Position numbers and translations under genes: made by a program
Notes under the pieces: generated by a model
Database searches by the model: none
The model's input: only the letters and a program-made list of their open reading frames with translations
Told to the model about the DNA's origin: nothing
In this document: positions 1-12,159 of the stretch, in pieces
Position numbering within the stretch: the first letter of the stretch is position 1
Layout: the number at the start of each line of letters is the position of its first letter
Source of the DNA: Actinostola sp. cb2023
Lineage: Eukaryota; Cnidaria; Anthozoa; Actiniaria; Actinostolidae
Assembly (NCBI GenBank): GCA_033675265.1
Contig: JAUJYZ010000837.1
Coordinates: 62,001 to 126,000 of the forward strand
Length of the DNA stretch: 64,000 nucleotides
Direction of reading: 5' to 3'

Positions 1-312
1 AGTTTCCTGGTTTGGGCTTCACACGTGTGAGTTACAGAGGTTTGAATTCTCAATATGCAAATCAGATGACGTAAATTCAGTCATCATTTATTATACAAAA
101 ACGCCTTTGTGCAAATTACTGACATTTCTAAACTTGCGATATCTTTCCACAGTTTATAGAAATAGTTTTAAGAACTTTTTTCCTATTTCAGAAAAAAAGC
201 ACTACTTGAAAAAATATAATTTAGTTATGACAAATTCCCGAATTGACGTCACCAAATTAGCATATTGAGATTTCAAACCTCTATAACTCACAAATGCGAC
301 GCCCAAGAAACT
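1..312. mobile_element. Foldback element in intron 1 of caspase copy 1
   Basis: The two ends pair: cacgtgtgagttacagaggtttga near the start against tcaaacctctataactcacaaat at 275-297. Part of the inverted sequence resembles the TTAA element at 54286-54756 (aggtttgaa, gagttatagagg). Small non-autonomous element; no coding content. Confidence 0.55.
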
Positions 313-616
313 ACACCACCCCATTATTTACTTCATAAAGAATCGATTTCCAAAATACAATTTTTGGCCATATATACACTTTAACTTAACTTGGCCATTA
401 TCAGAGTTAAGATGTGTTGACATACCCATGCTCCCTTTCGGTCTGGTCGCGTAGGCTTGACGGTCAAGTTCACCGACAACGTTTTTTGAAATAGGTGTAT
501 ATACGCATACCCACAGTTCCATCTGTTCTTAGATTGACCATTCTCCTTTCTCTCGGACAACCTTTCATTGTTTGAAATAGGCGATATATATATAATTGAG
601 TTGGCTTTATTTACAG

Positions 617-3600
617 GTATTACAAGGAAACGACGCCACAAAAGATAAGCTCGTCCAAGCCTTAAATAATTTAGCTTCCGAAGCCCAGGACGAAAGTGTT
701 GTGTTTTTATACTATTCTGGACATGGTATCTATCTGCCTGACTCACAAGACGAAGGCCTTCTTCCCACTGTAAGCACTTGGCCGGCCACGGTAAGACACC
801 CCGCAATACTACAGTTAATTTTATGATAAAATGTCAGTAACAACTAGAGTCGTTTTCGACAGACTCGCTGTCGCTGGAAAAATGGGCTTTTTTGGGGTGG
901 TGTGTGGGGGAGGGGGGTCAGAAGTGTCCACGGCGAGCTTCCTGTGGCCGGGATACACTGGACACTTCTGAAATAGTTCCCTAAAATCTAAGGATGATTT
1001 TGCTAGCACTGCCGTTTATAATTATACCATTCTGAGCTGGTATTGTCGACAGGAAATTCTGGGCTTGGCTAGTTTCAGCTCAGTGATCATCTCGGCGATC
1101 CGCCGAGTGAACGCTCAATGACAGGGGCGGATCTTGAGGAGGGGTGCAGGGGGTGCGCACCCCCCTGGATGAGCTGATATCTACTGTGTTACCTAATAGA
1201 TGGTGCACCCCCTCCTAAAAGATGGTGCACCCCCTCCTAAAAAACATCCTGGATCCGCCTCTGCAATGAGCGTCTACCTTTGTTTTTATTCGCATCACTG
1301 TGCATGCGCCTGTTTGATCAGTTGTTTAATGATGATCCCGGCATATCATCTTGCTCGGAATGTTCTTCAATTTTGTATATAGTATAAATACGTGAGTATA
1401 ATAACGCAGGTGATTATATCAAGATGCCCGCGCTCTGATCGAATAGAAAAGACATGTAAAAATACAAAAGAAGAAACAAACAAAAAAATATATATTATCT
1501 GTGAAATAAAAAATGAGATTATTTCTTACTCATTCGCAGCAACCGGCGGAAGAAGTGTGTTTTACTGGGCAAGATTTCGCTCCGTTTCTGGAGAGTCTGG
1601 CGAAGAAGAAGGTCAAGTGTACCTTTATATTTGACTGCTGTCATTCTGGTCAGCTGTATCGTGTTACGGAATTCGAAGCAAGCGGACTGAGGCCAAAGCA
1701 GGTAACATTTTATATACACTAGTGTGTCTTAGAGGGGGAGGGGTGGGTAGTGATATTCCCATCCATCTCTTTAGAACCCAAATGGCAAGACTTGAATAAC
1801 TCAGGCAAAAGTCATTAGACTACAGCTATTTCAAAAAAGGTTGGTGCCAGTTTTGTTGCATCTTGCATACTAAGCCCGAAATGTATTGTGGATCTTATGT
1901 AAACAATGTCTGCATGCACATACAGAAGAAAATATGCCGGCTTCATATTGCGAAGATAAAGTTTGGGAAAATTCCCTGAGAGTCCATATTGTTGTGACCT
2001 TTCGCTGACTCCATTCACATTGCCCATAGTGCATTTCGGGCTTGGTATGCAACATGCAACATGCAACAAAACCTTCACCAACCTTTTTTGAAATAGCTGT
2101 ATACTGACTTTATATACACCAGTGTGTCTTAGAGGGGGAGGGGTGGGTAGTGATATTCCCATCCATCTCTTTAGAACCCAAATGGCGAGACTTAAGGACG
2201 TTCGCACGCATTGTTCACACGCATCTTTTCTGCGCATAAAATCAAGGTTCGAATCAGCTCGGTCCAGTCCTCTTTCCTCACGTCCAAGATGGCAGCCAGT
2301 CACACATGTTACGTAGACGATTTTCATCGGCTAATATCTCGAGAACGATATGGGTGACCCCCATTTTTTATTTTGTGATTTCACAAAGAATCATAAAAGC
2401 TCCCCATGTACCAAATTTAAAGAAAAAAACATGGAAGAATTTTGATAAAAACACGAATTTAGATGAAAACTTCAACCTACCTTCGCGCAAAAGAGTCGTC
2501 GATGGCTACGTGGTGACTGTAAATATGAGCCAAAAACTACAGGTTGTTTCTATATATTCACAAATCTTTGCACATAATTTTAATCTATAAACTCTTAGAT
2601 AGCCATTTGAAGAGATTTTGGCAATCCGTTTAGTTTTTCTACAAAAAAATACCTGTCATTCTCGACTTTCCGTGGATTTAACGCACGTAGATTTCGATCA
2701 GAAAAAGGGTATACTTTGAAGCAATCTGGCTCCATGCATAGCGAAGTCTTATTTCACCATACGAAGTTTCAGGAAAAAAACATGGATAATTTATTTGCCC
2801 GCGAACGTCCTTAATTGAATAACTCAGGCAAAAGTCATTAGACTATACTGACTTTATATACACCAGTGTGTCTTAGAGGGGGAGGGTGGGTAGTGATATT
2901 CCTATCTATCTCTTTAGAAGCCAATTGGCAATAGTCGTTAGAACATTTTATACAGAGCACTGCTGGACGATCGCAGGTGGTACGTGGGCTCACGGTCTGT
3001 TTCCTTAGCCTCCTTCAAAAAGACTACATCACGTGACGAATCAGTTGACGTCTTTAAACAATCCCCATTTCTATCATTGAATTCTAATCATATAATGTTT
3101 GGTACATCTTAGGTTATTTTCAAGAAAGCCGAGGTATCAGCGTCGAAGACCAAACAGTCCGAGTACACGAAGGCCCATCGAGGGGGCTGGACACCAGAGG
3201 ATGATGATCACTTCGTATACATTGCAGCGTGCACTACAGTACAAGTTGCTGCAGAGGAAATCGGCAAAGGAGGACGACTGACTATGGCTATTGAGAATGT
3301 TATAAACAGCTTGAGCGCTCCTGACAATGTCTCTTATGAGGCTTTCTTTAGGTATGAACACACTTGACTTAACAATCATTGTCGTTGTGTGTGTCTACAG
3401 CGCTCCTTCTTATCAATCATTGTCGTTCTGTGTGTCTACAACGCTCCTTCTTAACAATCATTGTCGTTCTGTGTGTCTACAGCGCTCCTTCTTATCAATC
3501 ATTGTCGTTGTGTGTGTCTACAGCGCTCCTTCTTATCAATCATTGTCGTTGTGTGTGTCTACAGCGCTCCTTATTATCAATCATTGTCGTTCTGTGTGTC

Positions 3601-6600
3601 TACAGCGCTCCTTCTTATCAATCATTGACATTCTGTGTGTCTACAGCGCTCCTTCTTATCAATCATTGTCGTTGTGTGTGTCTACAGCGCTCCTTCTTAT
3701 CAATCATTGTCGTTGTGTGTGTCTACAGCGCTCCTTCTTATCAATCATTGTCGTTCTGTGTGTCTACAGCGCTCCTTCTTATCAATCATTGTCGTTGTGT
3801 GTGTCTACAGCGCTCCTTCTTATCAATCATTGTCGTTGTGTGTGTGTCTACAGCGCTCCTTCTTATCAATCATTGTCGTTCAATACAGCGCTCCTTCTTA
3901 TCAATCATTGTCGTGTGTGTGTCTACAGCGCTCCTTCTTATCAATCATTGTCGTTCTGTGTGTCTACAGCGCTCCTTCTTATCAATCATTGTCGTTCTGT
4001 GTGTCGTCTACAGCGCTCCTTCTTATCAATCATTGTCGTTCTGTGTGTCGTCTACAGCGCTCCTTCTTATCAATCATTGTAGTTGTGTGTGTCTACAGCG
4101 CTCCTTCTTATCAATCATTGTCGTTCTGTGTGTCTACAGCGCTCCTTCTAATCTATCATTGTCGTTCTGTGTGTCTACAGCGCTCCTTCTTATCAATCAT
4201 TGTCGTTCTGTGTGTCGTCTACAGCGCTCCTTCTTATCAATCATTGTCGTTCTGTGTGTCTACAGCGCTCCTTCTTATCAATCATTGTCGTTGTGTGTGT
4301 CTACAGCGCTCCTTCTTATCTATCATTGTCGTTCTGTGTGTCGTCTACAGCGCTCCTTCTTATCAATCATTGTCGTTGTGTGTGTCTACAGCGCTCCTTC
4401 TTATCAATCATTGTCGTTGTGTGTGTCTACAGCGCTCCTTCTTATCAATCATTGTCGTTGTGTGTGTGTCTACAGCGCTCCTTCTTATCAATCATTGTCG
4501 TTCTGTGTGTCTACAGCGCTCCTTCTTATCAATCATTGTCGTTCTGTGTGTCTACAGCGCTCCTTCTTATCAATCATTGTCGTTCTGTGTGTCGTCTACA
4601 GCGCTCCTTCTTATCAATCATTGTCGTTCTGTGTGTCTACAGCGCTCCTTCTTATCAATCATTGTCGTTCTGTGTGTTCTGTCATTCTCTAGATATAGCT
4701 AGAGTGCAAGAATACTGCGTGTTGATTGGTCAAATGAATGTGACTATATTCTAATAGATCGTTCTTTCTATTTAGACTTATTAGCAAAGAGTTCAAGAAA
4801 CGTGGATGGGATCAGCGCCAAACACCGCAGATTGAAGGAGCTAATCGTGACACTGTCTTGTTTGGAACCTCTAAAGGTAAATAATAATAATAAAATAATA
4901 ATGATAATAATAATAAGCTCTTATATAACGCTATCGAATCCTTTCTTCTCTCTAAGTTCTTATTTCCAGTCCACATTTCCAACATACTTACGGTTAAGAT
5001 TTACTCATCGTTTTGTTTTACTATAGTCATACCTCTAGCGGGTGGAATCCTGGTCAAAGACGTCCCCAGCAAAGAAGAAGTTGTTCTAGATGCTGGATAT
5101 CTGCAGAGTTTGAGCATTGGTGAATACAACGTGTTTGAGACTACCGCTTCAGAAGACAGTGTAAAGCAGGGCACAAAGTCAAAGGACTTGTTAGCAAGCA
5201 TTGATATCAATGAAGGCAACATTGAAACTGCGCAGGCATTTGGGTCTGTTGTCTGCCGTCAAGAAGGGAAAGAGATTACTGTGAGTATTTCGTAGTGTTT
5301 GAAAAGGTACCATTAAGGGGGGATTAACATATTTCGTTGTCTTCCAAAAAGTCGCATAATCCAGAATGTAACTGCGCATGATCAAAAGTTCGCGACTTCT
5401 GGTTTTCGAAAAAAAACGCCGTTCTTTTCACGTTTTTCAAAAAACTTAACTTTTTTCTTTATATATGTGCTATGAAAGATCTAGATATTCTCCACAAAAT
5501 TGAGCATAGATTTTAAAAACAAAGAAAAAACAGTAAAGTTAGGGACAAAACTGTCGTTATCAATGCAAAAAAACTGCGAAACGCATGCTCAGTCTTCTGC
5601 GCCTAGATCTAAAGTTTTAGATTATACCAAAATATATTTGATTCATCAAAACCCCTATGAAAAGCGGCGTTTTTTTTACGATGTGATGACGTCATAAGGA
5701 CGTACGTGATGACGTCATCACATGTCGAACTTCTATATACCCTCAACTAACACATTCCAAAAGTTTCATGCCTTGTATAAGTTTTATGAGCCCAATGCAA
5801 TAATGGCGTCCAATTTCAATTGCCGCATTGTTCTGGACTGACTAGCCTCGTGTTCATGTGGAAACACAAAAGCATTTTCACCTGTATGAGAGGCTAGTCA
5901 GTCCAGAACAATGGCCATTGAAATTGGACGCCATTATTGCATTCGGTCTATCACTGATATCCAAACAGAGCAAAGAGGTATTAACCTCACAGTTATCTAA
6001 TATACGGTCATTCAATGTAGAGATTTCCTTTGTCATTTCCAAAGAATTTCCAAGGTTTAGAGAGCGTGCGCTTGTTCCCAGTTTATCTATAGATGAGACA
6101 GTCTACGACATTTTATGCAACCAATCAATCTTTCTTTCTTCTTTAGCATGGATGCTTGGCCTATTTGAAAACCCCTGGTAGCATTAAAACCAATGTGTTC
6201 ATAGCAGACCAAGTCCCTAAACATAGCGATGACCTCCTCCAACAACTCAAAGGTACTAACATGTTGAATGTGTTACCACAAACACCAAGCACACAAGATC
6301 CAGACTTAACAACTATCACCAAGGAGGAAATAAAAGAGTAAGTATAGATAATCAATACTGAATTATACGAGTAGGGACAATAGTGGGGACACTGGAGACA
6401 TTGTGGACAATAGGAACAGTGGGGACAATAGGAACAGTGGGGATACTGGGGACAATAGTGGGGACACTGGAGACATTGGGACAATAGGAACAGTGGGGTG
6501 GGGATACTGGGGACAATAGTGAGGACAATAGGAACAGTGGGGATACTGGGGACAATAGTGGGGACACTGGAGACATTGTGGACAATAGGAACAGTGGGGA

Positions 6601-9298
6601 TACTGGGGACAATAGGAACAGTGGGGATACTGGGGACAGTGGGGACAATAGGAACAGTGAGGCTACTGGGGACAGTGGTAATCTACGGTATAGTATATAG
6701 TACGATACTGTGTTAACAGAATTGTTCTTACTATTATATTCATCAGTAAAATGTGCTGGGTTGCTCGACGCAGAGGGAACGTAATTGTCCCTCCAGTGTC
6801 CTTGGGGCGTGAAGAGGTGATGGCCTCGAATTTATGTCGTCATTCAAGGTTCCAAATCGCTTTAGAGAGAGCGAAGTCGCCAACGGACAGGGAAGAAGTG
6901 CTGGGGAATGTCTCGCTCAAAGTGTCCAAGTTAGAGAAAGTGCAACCATATAGATCAAAGCGTTCGAAAATCCAGAGAACTCAGGAAGCTCTTAAAGGCA
7001 CAGACATTTCTGCAGGTATTTATTGATCATTCAAGTAATTGTTTGATATCATAGTCGCATACTTTTACAGACAGACTTGTGTAACTCGCTCCTTATTGGT
7101 GTACCTATAATCACTTGATGCAGAAATTACGAAGTGATCAAAAACTATAGCATGTCTTACTAAAAGGCAAGAACTCATCACTCCAGCTTTTGTTCCCAGG
7201 TTTAGCTCGTTTTCATTACCACAGGAATCCCACAATTAGAAAGTAGTTTCACTGTCTAGGCCATATCTCACCATATAATCACTTATCAATGGATTCTTTT
7301 TCCTTCCTCAGTGCGTGACCAGCGCCCTTCTTTCCAAGCTCATTCAGTAATTGAAGGAACCACGAGGCTTCAAGATAGGACAGGTGACGCCTTCGCATTC
7401 GAAGTCACCAACCACAATGCCAAACCAGAGGATACAGTCCATATTTGTATTTTATTCTACCAGTTTGATGGCAGAATCGCAGCTCTTTATCCAAAGAAGA
7501 CGGTAATTATCTAAATGGATATTTTCTAACGATATGGAATGAATACTAGCGTGCATGTTGTGTGATGCAAGGGGAGAGGGGTTGGAGCAAGGGGGAGAGG
7601 GGTTGGTACAAGGGGGGGAGGGGTTGGTGCAAGTGGGAGAGGGGTTGGTGCAAGACGGAGAGGGGTTAGTGCAAGGAGGAGAGGGGTTGGTGCAAGTGGG
7701 AGAGGGGTTGGTGCAAGTGGGGAGGGGTTGGTGCAAGGAGGAGAGGGGTTGGTTCAAGGGGGAGAGGGGTTGGTGCAAGTGGGAGAGGTATTGGTGCAAG
7801 TGGGATAGGGGTTGGTGCAAGGGGAAGAGGGGTTGGTGCAAGGGGGAAAGGGGTTGGTGCAAGTGGGAGAGGGGTTGGTGCAAGTGGGAAAGGGTTGGTG
7901 CAAGGGGAAGAGGGATTGGCGCGAGAGAGAGGGGTTCGTGCAAGGGGGAGAGGGGTTGGTGCAAGGGGAAGAGGGGTTGGAGCAAGGGGGGAAGAGGGGT
8001 TGGTGCAAGGGGAAGAGGAGTTGGCGCGAGAGAGAGAGGGGTTCGTGCAAGGGGGAGAGGGGTTGGTGCAAGGGGGAGAGGGGTTGGTGCAAGGGGAAGA
8101 GGGGTTGGCGCGAGGGAGAGAGGGGTTTCGTGCAAGGGGGAGAGGGGTTGGTGTAAGGGGGAGAGGGGTTGGTGCAAGGGGAAGAGGGGTTGGCGCGAGG
8201 GGGGAGAGAGGGGTTCGTGCAAGGGGGAGAGGGGTTGGTGCAAAGGGGGAGAAGGGTTGGCGCGAGGGGGGGAGAGGGGTTGGCGCGAGGGGGAGAAGGG
8301 TTCGTGGAGAGGGGTTGGCGCGAGGGGGAGAGGGGTTGGAGCAAGGGGGAGAGGGGTTGTTTTGCATCTATACTAGCTATAGACTGGCTAGTTTAATACT
8401 CATTACTCATACACTTTTTGCGCTTTCAAAATTCTCTGTTTTGGTGTTTTTACAACAATGCAAAGGAATCAGTGTTCAAATGTATAATTTAATATTTCCA
8501 GGGACGTACTATTGAGCTAAGAGGTGGAGACACAGCTGAAGACATTTTCAAACTCTACATTCCCGAAGGTTCTCTTCGTACCATGGCCGAACCAGACCCG
8601 TCCAAGGTGGAACCAAATATGGGCATAGATACCCTGGTGTTGTATGCTGCCTCGGGATCTGTTGATTTTGGACCCATTGTGCAGAGTGCTATAGAAACCG
8701 ACCCTGACATCCTGGATCGAGGAGATGTTGATACAGTAAGTCATTATGATAGTTTGTCAGTCTGTCTGTGTCAGTCAATCTGTCTGTGTGTTTGTCTGTC
8801 TGTGTCTGTCGGTTGGTCTGTCTTAATTTTATGTCCCTGGCTGGCTTTTAATTAACTTCTGCAAGCCAGTGATCGATATATCTTCAATCGCCTTTGATTA
8901 GGGTTATTGGAATGTTTGGAATGCTATCTCCTCTCTTTCTAGGAGAACTTTATGGGTAACTTTATAGCATGACTTTAACTTTCCCTCAATTCAGTTCTAG
9001 CTGTTTCTCTAGTGCCACGCGGTGTCCTTTCCCAGTATGATTATTTGAATGCTGTTTAATTACTTTTAGTTATTATGAATAGTTTTGCCTCGAACTATAG
9101 AAATGCGGCTTATTTATCATGATGATTATTAATCGTATTCCCCTCCAATGCTTATGATGTATTTGATTGTGTTTGCAGGATCCTCTGAGCGATTTGAAAA
9201 AGTTTATTGCAGTGAACAACAGAAATGTATCAGAAGACGAGCTACAAGAAGACTTAAAACTGTTCGTCAAAAAAGTAGAGTTTGCAGTTGTAAAATAG
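617..9298 (+). CDS. Caspase-like (peptidase C14, metacaspase-type) protein, copy 1, 5' partial
   Basis: Cysteine peptidase of the caspase/metacaspase fold. Exons read from GT-AG sites and continuous frame: 617-790 (or 617-769), 1540-1701, 3113-3351, 4776-4876, 5027-5280, 6147-6337, 6747-7015, 7312-7502, 8502-8735, 9179-9298 (stop TAG). Exon 1 lies upstream of the window; copy 2 predicts it encodes 49 residues, giving about 690 in all. The catalytic His is in YYSGHG (near 712-729) and the catalytic Cys in DCCHSG (near 1633-1650); this pair is typical of metacaspases and bacterial C14 proteins rather than animal caspases (QACxG). Exon 5 holds QTPQIEG...VLFG, the usual end of such a domain. The C-terminal exons (HICILFYQFDGRIAALYP, then a basic/acidic tail) resemble the DUF4384-like region that follows caspase domains in bacteria; that is my inference. 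No signal peptide or membrane segment is evident. All exons are open and intact. Substrate and role are unknown. Confidence 0.8.
1127..1264. mobile_element. Small foldback element (MITE) in intron 2 of caspase copy 1
   Basis: Ends pair as aggggcggatctt / ctggatccgcctct, with inner aggaggggtgca / tgcaccccctcct. Termini of the GGCGGATCC type recur at 46317-46523 and, less clearly, near 62538-62708. No target duplication was resolved. Confidence 0.5.
1823..2099. mobile_element. TA-flanked MITE (CAGCTATTTCAAAAAAGG family), intron 3 of copy 1
   Basis: Ends CAGCTATTTCAAAAAAGG and CCTTTTTTGAAATAGCTG are inverted, with TA on each side (1821-1822, 2100-2101). Same termini as elements at about 34004-34303 and 51225-51525. 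TA duplication suggests a Tc1/mariner-type mobiliser; that is inference. Confidence 0.7.
2196..2810. mobile_element. TTAA-flanked non-autonomous element, intron 3 of copy 1
   Basis: Short inverted ends GGACGTTCGC / GCGAACGTCC are directly flanked by TTAA (2192-2195 and 2811-2814). 615 bp, no plausible gene. TTAA specificity points to a Kolobok or piggyBac-type transposase supplied in trans. Confidence 0.75.
3370..4678 (+). repeat. 41-bp minisatellite in intron 4 of caspase copy 1 (~31 units)
   Basis: Unit reads cattgtcgttctgtgtgtc then tacagcgctccttcttatcaa. Variants: ttct/ttgt, gtgtcgtctac, tctatca. Each unit contains a pyrimidine-flanked ctacag that looks like a splice acceptor. Since 41 is not a multiple of three and no forward frame has a stop, all three frames stay open; this is not coding. 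Confidence 0.95.
4920..5026 (+). other. Intron 5 of caspase copy 1, end portion
   Basis: Short intron (4877-5026) with an (ATAATA)n stretch at 4880-4915 and a strong acceptor ttttactatag before exon 6. Copy 2's counterpart is longer because of a 69-bp duplication. Confidence 0.5.
5794..5944. repeat. Near-perfect hairpin in intron 6 of caspase copy 1
   Basis: Arms of about 57 bases: aatgcaataatggcgtccaa pairs with ttggacgccattattgcatt, and inner tctggactgactagcctc pairs with gaggctagtcagtccaga. A short loop remains. Likely a small foldback transposon. Confidence 0.8.
6372..6674 (+). repeat. GGGGAC(A)ATAG minisatellite, intron 7 of copy 1
   Basis: Variable-length units built from ggggacaataggaacagt and ggggatact/ggggacactggagacatt. 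Closely spaced G-runs on the plus strand may form quadruplexes. Absent from the matching intron of copy 2. Confidence 0.85.
7567..8360 (+). repeat. 21-bp purine-rich minisatellite, intron 9 of copy 1 (~38 units)
   Basis: Unit gagaggggttggtgcaaggg with variants gcgcgag and gttcgtgcaag. G4-run density is high. Its 21-base period leaves several frames open on both strands, giving spurious predicted proteins up to 273 residues. Not present in copy 2. Confidence 0.93.
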
Positions 9299-9373
9299 TA
9301 GTGAGTCTTTGTATTTTTCAGGATTGCTTGTACTTAGATTACTGAAGAAAAGCGAGTTAGCGAGCGGGGTTGT

Positions 9374-9812
9374 AATACGTATTCCATATATGGTATGAGC
9401 GTATAGCGGCCCCTAACAAGCGAATAGAAGCACTTAACAAGCGAATGGCGACCCATTTTTTTATTTCCTAGGTTGGACTTTAAAAAAATTTTCATCCAAT
9501 TATTAAAACTTCTTAACTTTTAAAACTGTATATCAAATCTGAAACTCGAATCATCAAATTAATCACTTTATAGTCTGCCCCATCCCTAACCCTAAACCTA
9601 ACCCTCCGCTTTATAACGCACTTGACCACGAGGGATTACGCTGCCAAGCTCTGCATTTTTTTCTAGCTTTTGAAAATATTTTGCATTGCAAATACCTATT
9701 AGCCAAATTGGGGCCGCTATTCGCTTGTTAGGGGCCGCTATACGCTTGTTAGGGGCCGCTATTCGCTTGCACGCTTTTACCATATATGGAATACGTATTC
9801 CAACCTCATCTG
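9374..9812. mobile_element. Foldback element downstream of caspase copy 1
   Basis: ggttgtaatacgtattccat near 9369 pairs with atggaatacgtattccaacc near 9787, followed inward by gcggcccctaacaagcga against tcgcttgttaggggccgc repeated. The middle (9470-9700) has no gene. A telomere-like (ccctaacc)n hint at 9580-9603 is short. Confidence 0.7.
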
Positions 9813-10959
9813 GAGCGAGTTTTAGGAATTGAAACATATGACACAATTATTGGCCAATCAGAGCGCGCTTTATATTCACCTGCGTAATTCTACTAAATAC
9901 AGTTAACAGTACACGAAAAATGATAATTACACACAACACAAGTTTGCTATTTCACTTGCAAGCATTTTTAATCAATTTTTATCAGTATATTTTTAATACT
10001 GTTTCCAAGTAACTGGGTAATCGTTACATAGGCTATCCACACGCTGGAGTAATATACTAGTTTTACTGTTTTATGCTTAGCACAGTAAGATCTTAGAAAT
10101 AAATCAATATTGCTTTTATAAATCAAGCAATTTTTAACATAGTGTTAGCTGTATGTTTTATACAAAGCTGAATTTTTTAATTGAATTTTTTAACAAAACT
10201 GGCAACACACTTTAGCTGTGTAAGCTAGTCTGACATATAATTGTAGGAAATAAAGTCAGATATAAATAATACAAACATGGTAGTCTTGATGGGTCGTGCT
10301 TTGGGGACAGTATTCCATAGGTTTTCATCGCACTGATTCACCGTCTATTAAAGGCAGTTCGATTCAAGTACCATATCAATTCACTACTAGTCGTCGTGTA
10401 AGGTGATTCCAATCAAAGCTTACACATGACCAGCAGCACAATCCATATCGTATGCTGGCATGGTCTAAATAACTCGAACAATATATTTATCCTGGCTGTA
10501 GGGAAATACGAAGGTCATCCCATGATACTTTGCGCGCTCATTTTAGCAAATGTCAAAACGTATTTGGACAGGATTTGTTGCTCGAGTTCGTTTGAATGTA
10601 TGACTATGTCGTCCAAATAAAGGTTAACAAATTGTTTCGCGCGTAGCTCAACTGATCTAACTACACACCGACCATTGTACTCTCGTTATCTTTCCCAAAG
10701 GAATACTGATTTCAAATGCAAATATGCTTTGCTATGCAAAGCTGTTCAGTTGTGTGTGACTTGGAGTGAAGATGAATATCCAAAGCTGTGAGGCCGTTTT
10801 GGCTTGCAACGATTTAATACAAGCTTGCAACGCTAGAAATTACCGGTAATTGTTGTGGAAATGAAGAGCAGCAAACTCAAAAAGAGATTCCTCAAACCAG
10901 TTAGAATGAACGACCTTGAAAAACGAGAGAAATAAGTTTAATGAACACCAAAGAAAACA

Positions 10960-11365
10960 CAATATGGCGGGGGGGGGGGGGGGGGGGGTGCAGTGTCACG
11001 TGATTGTCAAATCACTGTAATATTGGGGGGTGCAGTGTCACGTGATTGTCAAATCGCTGTAATATTGGAGGTGCAGTGTCACGTGATTGTCAAATCACTG
11101 TAATATTAGGGGTGCAGTGTCACGTGATTGTCAAATCACTGTAATATTGGGGGTGCAGTGTCACGTGATTGTCAAATCACTGTAATATTAGGGGTGCAGT
11201 GTCACGTGATTGTCAAATCACTAATATTAGGGGTGCAGTGTCACGTGATTGTCAAATCACTGTAATATTGGGGGTGCAGTGTCACGTGATTGTCAAATCA
11301 CTGTAATATTGGGGGTGCAGTGTCACGTGATTGTCAAATCACTGTAATATCGGGGGGTGCAGTGT
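10960..11365 (+). repeat. 40-bp tandem repeat with CACGTG core (~10 units)
   Basis: Unit ggggtgcagtgtcacgtgat then tgtcaaatcactgtaatatt. Each unit carries the E-box palindrome CACGTG. Preceded by an 18-base G run. Confidence 0.92.
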
Positions 11366-12159
11366 CACGTATTTTCATAACGTTATGAACAGAGCCGAAA
11401 ATACATTTCGACAAGGAAAATTGCGGAATACCCCCTAGACCTAGACCCTCTTTGAGAACGAGTCAAACTACAATGGCATTCTATTGTTATTCAAAATAGT
11501 GGGAGAGGGGGGGGGGGGGGGGGGGGGGGGGTACTCTGCAAATTAGCCACGAAAAAAAGCTGCGGGGCAATTCTTTGCATATCAAAAGAACAAAACAGGA
11601 AATAGATAAGTATTCGTGAGAAGTGATTATTTTTAGAAGTCAAAACCAGGCTGAACTAAAGTAACGTTACCGTATAATACAGCCTGCGCAAGGGGACAGG
11701 AGCACGGACAGGAGGGGGAGGGGGACTTAAGAGCCTCTCTGACTACGAAGGCTACCATAATAAACTTTTCAAAAACATGTTTATAAAAACTTGGAATGCA
11801 TAAGGCAATTTAAATGTTGAAATAGCAGTATATAGTGATTGCGCGGCGTGGGATCACACTTGTACAGATATCACGCAACGCTGCTCCAAAAACAAGTCGA
11901 TACAATCGGCTCTTGATTTCTATGTGTTTTCCTCGTGAATTATTAAGGATATGATTAATTGGTGATGGTTTTATATGATACTTATCTTTGTATTTCAAAC
12001 TGACAGCTGGTTTTGAATGTTACCGGCCACAAACCGACAGTTCGAGGAATTGAAGATATGCGGAACTGTGAAACGAAGCGGTACATGAATTGTAAACTTG
12101 CTAACTTGTCAACAAGCGAGATATGCATTCACTGTGATGATACAGCAGCTGTTACAACG

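Larger units (their letters stand above)
1722..2935 (+). repeat. Triplicated ~90 bp block in intron 3 of caspase copy 1
   Basis: The block tatacaccagtgtgtcttag through agtgatattcc and tctctttagaaccc occurs near 1713, 2110 and 2852. The two transposons at 1823-2099 and 2196-2810 sit between or inside the copies, so block duplication and insertions are interleaved. Confidence 0.7.

Noticed and set aside
3370..4678. CRISPR-like regular repeats
   Set aside because: Units are head-to-tail with no unique spacers, in a clear eukaryotic intron.
7452..8515. Pro- or Gly-rich open frames on both strands
   Set aside because: They follow the 21-bp minisatellite in intron 9 and have no unique sequence.
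9580..9603. Possible telomeric repeat (ccctaacc...)
   Set aside because: Only three imperfect copies inside a foldback element; too short to be a telomere remnant.
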